The notes under the pieces: model-generated
Seen by the model: the letters and a program-made list of their open reading frames with translations, nothing else
Told to the model about the DNA's origin: nothing
The model's database searches: none
Assembly: GCA_025093555.1 (NCBI GenBank)
Contig: JAIWNF010000038.1
Span: 310,001 to 374,000, forward strand
Length of the DNA stretch: 64,000 bases
Reading direction: 5' to 3'
Source of the DNA: Circinella umbellata
Lineage: Eukaryota; Mucoromycota; Mucoromycetes; Mucorales; Lichtheimiaceae
Shown: piece by piece, positions 60,698 to 64,000 of the stretch
Numbering within the stretch: position 1 is the stretch's first letter
How the letters are laid out: every line of letters begins with the position of its first letter
Program-made: the position numbers and the translations under genes

Positions 60698-62169
60698 TAT
60701 ACAAACAGCAGCAATTTCTTAACCTCCCCCCTCATCATCTTCAAATTTCCTTTTTTTCTTCTTTCTCCTGGTGAGAGTTAATAGCAAGTTGGAGTATATT
60801 CATAATAATAATAATAGTATATAATATAACAGAATACCAAAAATGGAAGAACACATTCTATTATTTTATTTTATAATTCCTGTTTGTCTAAATAAGCACT
60901 TGATGTTTGCTGCGTGTTAAATGGGGGAGTAAAAGAGGAGGGAAAAGGGGGTGTATGTCGATGAGAGGGAAAAAGAACAAATGAGGAGATTTTGGGGGTC
61001 CCAAGGAGGAGTGATGGATTTAAAGCTGGAAGAGAGAGACACAGAGACTATTTTAAAAAGACACATCGAGATGAAAAGGCAAAAAAAAAAGAGAAGGAGG
61101 GAAAAAAAAGGGGGTTAAAAAATGGTGAGGCTCGTCATTCTGCATTGTTAATGCACATAATTATATGTCGTTAGCCCGCTCTTTTATTTTTATTTTAGAA
61201 ATTTTTCTTCTCCCCCACAAACATGTAAGGTATTTTTTTTATCATGCTTATAATTCACTCTGTTCAAATTCAAAATATATACCAAACTACTATAACTAAT
61301 ATTACTACTACTTAATAAGTACTAATCTTATTATTTTGTTTCTCTACCCCCCAAGAAAAAGCATTATTGAAGTGGAAATAATAAAGGAGGGGGAGTAAAA
61401 GTGGGGAAAAAAAGATGCTGTTCACTCCCCCTTCTAAAAAGTAAATGTATATTTTATTATTTTTTTAACATGTCAAAATATAATTTTCATTTTATTTATC
61501 CATCATTCTGTTAAATAATTATAATAAATCCCCTAATTTGATGTTCCACTGTTTTGGGAAGAAATTGGTACGTACGTACGTAAGAAAAAAAAATAGTAGC
61601 ATTAACTATTTATATTATATTTATGTTTACTTATTTATATTATACTATTATTATTGTTGTTACGTAATAATTATTTATGTATAAATATGCTACGTATTAT
61701 TTAAAATGACAGTAAAAAAAAAAGAATTGAATTGTAGGACATAAAGACTGTTCGTGGCAAAAAAAAAAACGACAATGGTTGAAAACAAAAGAAATAAAGG
61801 GGAGGGGGGGGAGAAAAACAAGTGGAATCAAAAGGGGTTCGGGTTGTATTGAAAATGTGGATAAGTTTGATTCCCTCTTCAATAAAAAGAAGAAACGCGG
61901 GAATATATTACTCAACGTTCATCATTATTATGCTGTTACATTTGTATGAAGTAAAATAATAATTCATTCTTTCATTATTTTCATGTGACCAGCTTCAATA
62001 TCATTAGCACCATAATAAGTATTCGATATTATATTATAAAAAATATGTCTACCTGCTGCCCTAGTCATCAACATTTAATGTATTAAGTTATTACATTTGA
62101 AAACAAAAGGGTTGTTATTATTATCCATACGTTTATTCATACCCCCCAAAAAAAACATGTGTTATTATG

Positions 62170-62203
62170 CACACACGCACACGCACACACATACACATAC
62201 ACA
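62170..62203. repeat. (CA)n-type microsatellite
   Basis: CA dinucleotides interrupted by CG and TA steps. Confidence 0.85.
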
Positions 62204-63721
62204 AATATATATCCCATTTACAACTCCCATTCCTGTCCTAACCGCTTCTTCTTGTTTATTTATTATATCATTTAATTCGACGTAGAATGGCGCTATGTTT
62301 TCAAAAAAAAGCTACTATTGCTTGTTTTCTTTTAATAATTATCATCCAATAATGCATTACGTACGTATTGCAACATGTCGATTAAAAAGACGGTGAATTC
62401 GATACGAATTATATCGTAACTTCTTCTCCTGAATATAATATGTAATCCAATATAATAAGGAATTTGGTAAGTTTGTTATTGGCGCCGTATCACGGGTTCA
62501 GACCATCAAGTTCGTCGTCCCTCTTAAATATGTATTCTAAAGTTTAATGATATTTTCTGCGCCTTATTTTTTTTTACCCTTAACTTTCGTATTTTTAGCT
62601 TACAAAATAACAACAAAGGTAAAGTTTAATACCTGACGACAACAATATAACGATTATACATACGTATTACAAATGATTTTATTGTCTGAACATATTATTT
62701 TACCTGTTATTGCCTTTTGTACTGAAATAAATTAATAGATTTATAATCAAAATATGTGTATCGTATAGTTTGTATGATATATGAACAAATCCATTTATAA
62801 AAAAAAAATAGCAGTCAGTAATGTACGTACGTACGTATTTGTTGCTGATCGACAAAACAAATATTTGGTCACTCTCTTGGGGCTTGGCATTGATCATCTC
62901 TTTATTTAATTAATAAATACCTAGTAATTTCTTTGTTTATTTTTTTGTACTACTACATTTCCTTGCTACCCACAACCCATTTATTCTCATAGAAAAAAAG
63001 CACGCCTCGTGACCACTGGATTGTTTGTATGGTTCATTCAAATATTTGGGTTTGGGTTTCTAAAACTAAAATAGTATTCTCCAATGGAATGGTAGAAGTC
63101 CTTATAAGATACGCTTCGGTATTTACGCCTCGTGTAACCTTTTTACCCTAACTTGCTCCACCTACTTATAAAAAATAAAGGTTGTTTGATTACACTAGCG
63201 ATAAGCGACAGTAGTAATATTAAATATTCATTCCACCATTTTATTATATATAAAAGATGACATTGGTCATATAATTTCTTCTTAATGAAGGAGAATTATG
63301 ACTATATAAAGTCTAGTTTCTCAAAATATAATAAGATAATGATTGTTCAAAGAAGAGTATATACTCTATGTTATAGATATTTATGTCATTACCATTATTA
63401 TGTTCAATAATAAATAGTGGTATAAATTATAGTAGCTATACACCAAGTACTGTATTTTTGCATCCACCATACAATTATACGTAGCCTCAAATAATAACAT
63501 GTATACTCTATGACGTTAAAATTAACCGATTCTTGCTCCACTGTAATATTAGTTGTATGCATAATCAATCATAACACTTTTTTATTGTTTTTTTTTATTA
63601 GTCCCATTGGCTCAATCATCAGCACAACAACAGCATAATGTAATGCCAACGATAGTCAAGATAAAAAAAAATGTAAAATGAAATAGTTCTTTTTAGACCT
63701 TATTTGATGATAAGTGACCTT

Positions 63722-63883
63722 TTAAGTATTTGCGTCTTTATAGTTTTTAAAATAGCCATTGGCTCGTCCTTTATCATAGCAATCTCGCCAGTTCATGCGC
63801 TTGTGGGTTTTCATATGTTCAGTAATGAGCTCGTCAACAACATCTAGATCGCGTTTCCGCTCCTCTGGCTCAATTATGGACAT
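63722..63883 (-). CDS. 3' end of a minus-strand gene (or small 53-residue protein), unrecognised
   Basis: On the minus strand an open frame ends at TAA 63722-63724 and reads charged, protein-like sequence (EPEERKRDLDVVDELITEHM, then MNWRDCYDKGRANGYFKNYK). The composition is unlike the surrounding AT-rich noise. An in-frame ATG at 63883 would give 53 residues. The frame also continues about 27 bases upstream of it to a TGA, with an AACAG acceptor-like site, so it may be the last exon of a gene running off the right edge. The single Cys and the basic-aromatic end do not identify a family. Confidence 0.4.
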   Translation of the reverse strand: MSIIEPEERKRDLDVVDELITEHMKTHKRMNWRDCYDKGRANGYFKNYKDANT

Positions 63884-64000
63884 AACTTCAGTCTGTTGCC
63901 TTCCGACTGTTCAGCTAACGCCTCCTGGTAGATCTAGAGGTTGTAGCGTGTTGGATGGCTCAAAAGAACATCGTCGTTTGTATTTGTGGAGACAGGTTTT

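Larger units (their letters stand above)
60048..63721. other. Gene-poor spacer after E2F (3.7 kb)
   Basis: AT-rich sequence with poly-A/T, C-runs, a TA microsatellite (60674-60697), a CA-type microsatellite (62170-62203) and repeated TACGTA words. Open frames at 60992-61174, 61697-61915 and 62700-62897 are low complexity. A short direct repeat ACGCCTCGTG occurs at about 63002 and 63126. No gene is supported. Confidence 0.5.

Noticed and set aside
1..64000. CRISPR arrays, toxin-antitoxin or prophage-like systems
   Set aside because: The sequence is eukaryotic with spliced genes; no regularly spaced repeats or bacterial gene sets were seen.

Overview
This is a 64 kb stretch of AT-rich nuclear DNA from a filamentous fungus, most likely an early-diverging Mucoromycota/Mucorales-type species. 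The reasons are: many short introns (about 50-130 bp) with GTAAGT/GTATGT-like donors; long AT-rich spacers full of homopolymers and microsatellites; a fungal gene set (MDM12, PDR-type ABC pump, C-14 sterol reductase); and genes that Dikarya yeasts have lost but early-diverging fungi keep (an E2F transcription factor and an Elongin B-like protein). There are no bacterial operons, CRISPR arrays, rRNA or recognisable tRNA genes. Products were assigned from recognised motifs. Exon chains were built by hand from splice signals and reading-frame continuity, and every complete model sums to a multiple of three.

Layout, left to right: 3' part of a copper P-type ATPase (+, 3-2052); a 4.3 kb gene-poor spacer; a small cysteine-rich protein (+, 6372-6767); MDM12 of the ERMES complex (+, 9130-10533), convergent with VPS23/TSG101 of ESCRT-I (-, 10646-12799); mannose-6-phosphate isomerase (+, 14281-15850); a spacer with decayed or unmodelled coding blocks (about 16.15-18.06 kb); an unrecognised 223-residue protein (+, 18104-18775); an aldehyde dehydrogenase (+, 21172-23279); a full-size PDR/ABCG transporter (-, 24087-28790); a membrane J-domain protein (+, 30320-32279); C-14 sterol reductase ERG24 (+, 32439-34141); a near-perfect 1.2 kb inverted repeat (34283-35484); the E3 ligase Listerin with 26 exons (+, 35575-43121), convergent with Elongin B (-, 43222-43750); MsrA (+, 46574-47540); an M49-type zinc peptidase (+, 49097-51289); an acidic orphan (+, 51371-52248); a CAMK-like kinase (+, 52600-54427); an RCC1-propeller protein (+, 54729-56588); an E2F factor (+, 58861-60047); a 3.7 kb spacer; and the 3' end of a minus-strand gene at the right edge.

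Most genes are independent housekeeping loci: membrane contact sites and endosomal sorting, cell-wall sugar supply, sterol synthesis and drug efflux, ribosome-associated quality control, oxidative repair and cell-cycle transcription. ERG24 and the PDR pump both bear on azole/morpholine response in fungi in general, but nothing in the sequence links their regulation.

The structure least explained by ordinary gene content is the 478-bp-arm inverted repeat between ERG24 and Listerin. Its arms differ only by one base in a homopolymer. It starts 141 bp after the ERG24 stop and ends 90 bp before the Listerin start codon, so Listerin's upstream DNA is duplicated facing ERG24. A second unexplained region is a set of in-frame, splice-compatible coding-like blocks with an in-frame TAG near 16.2 kb.
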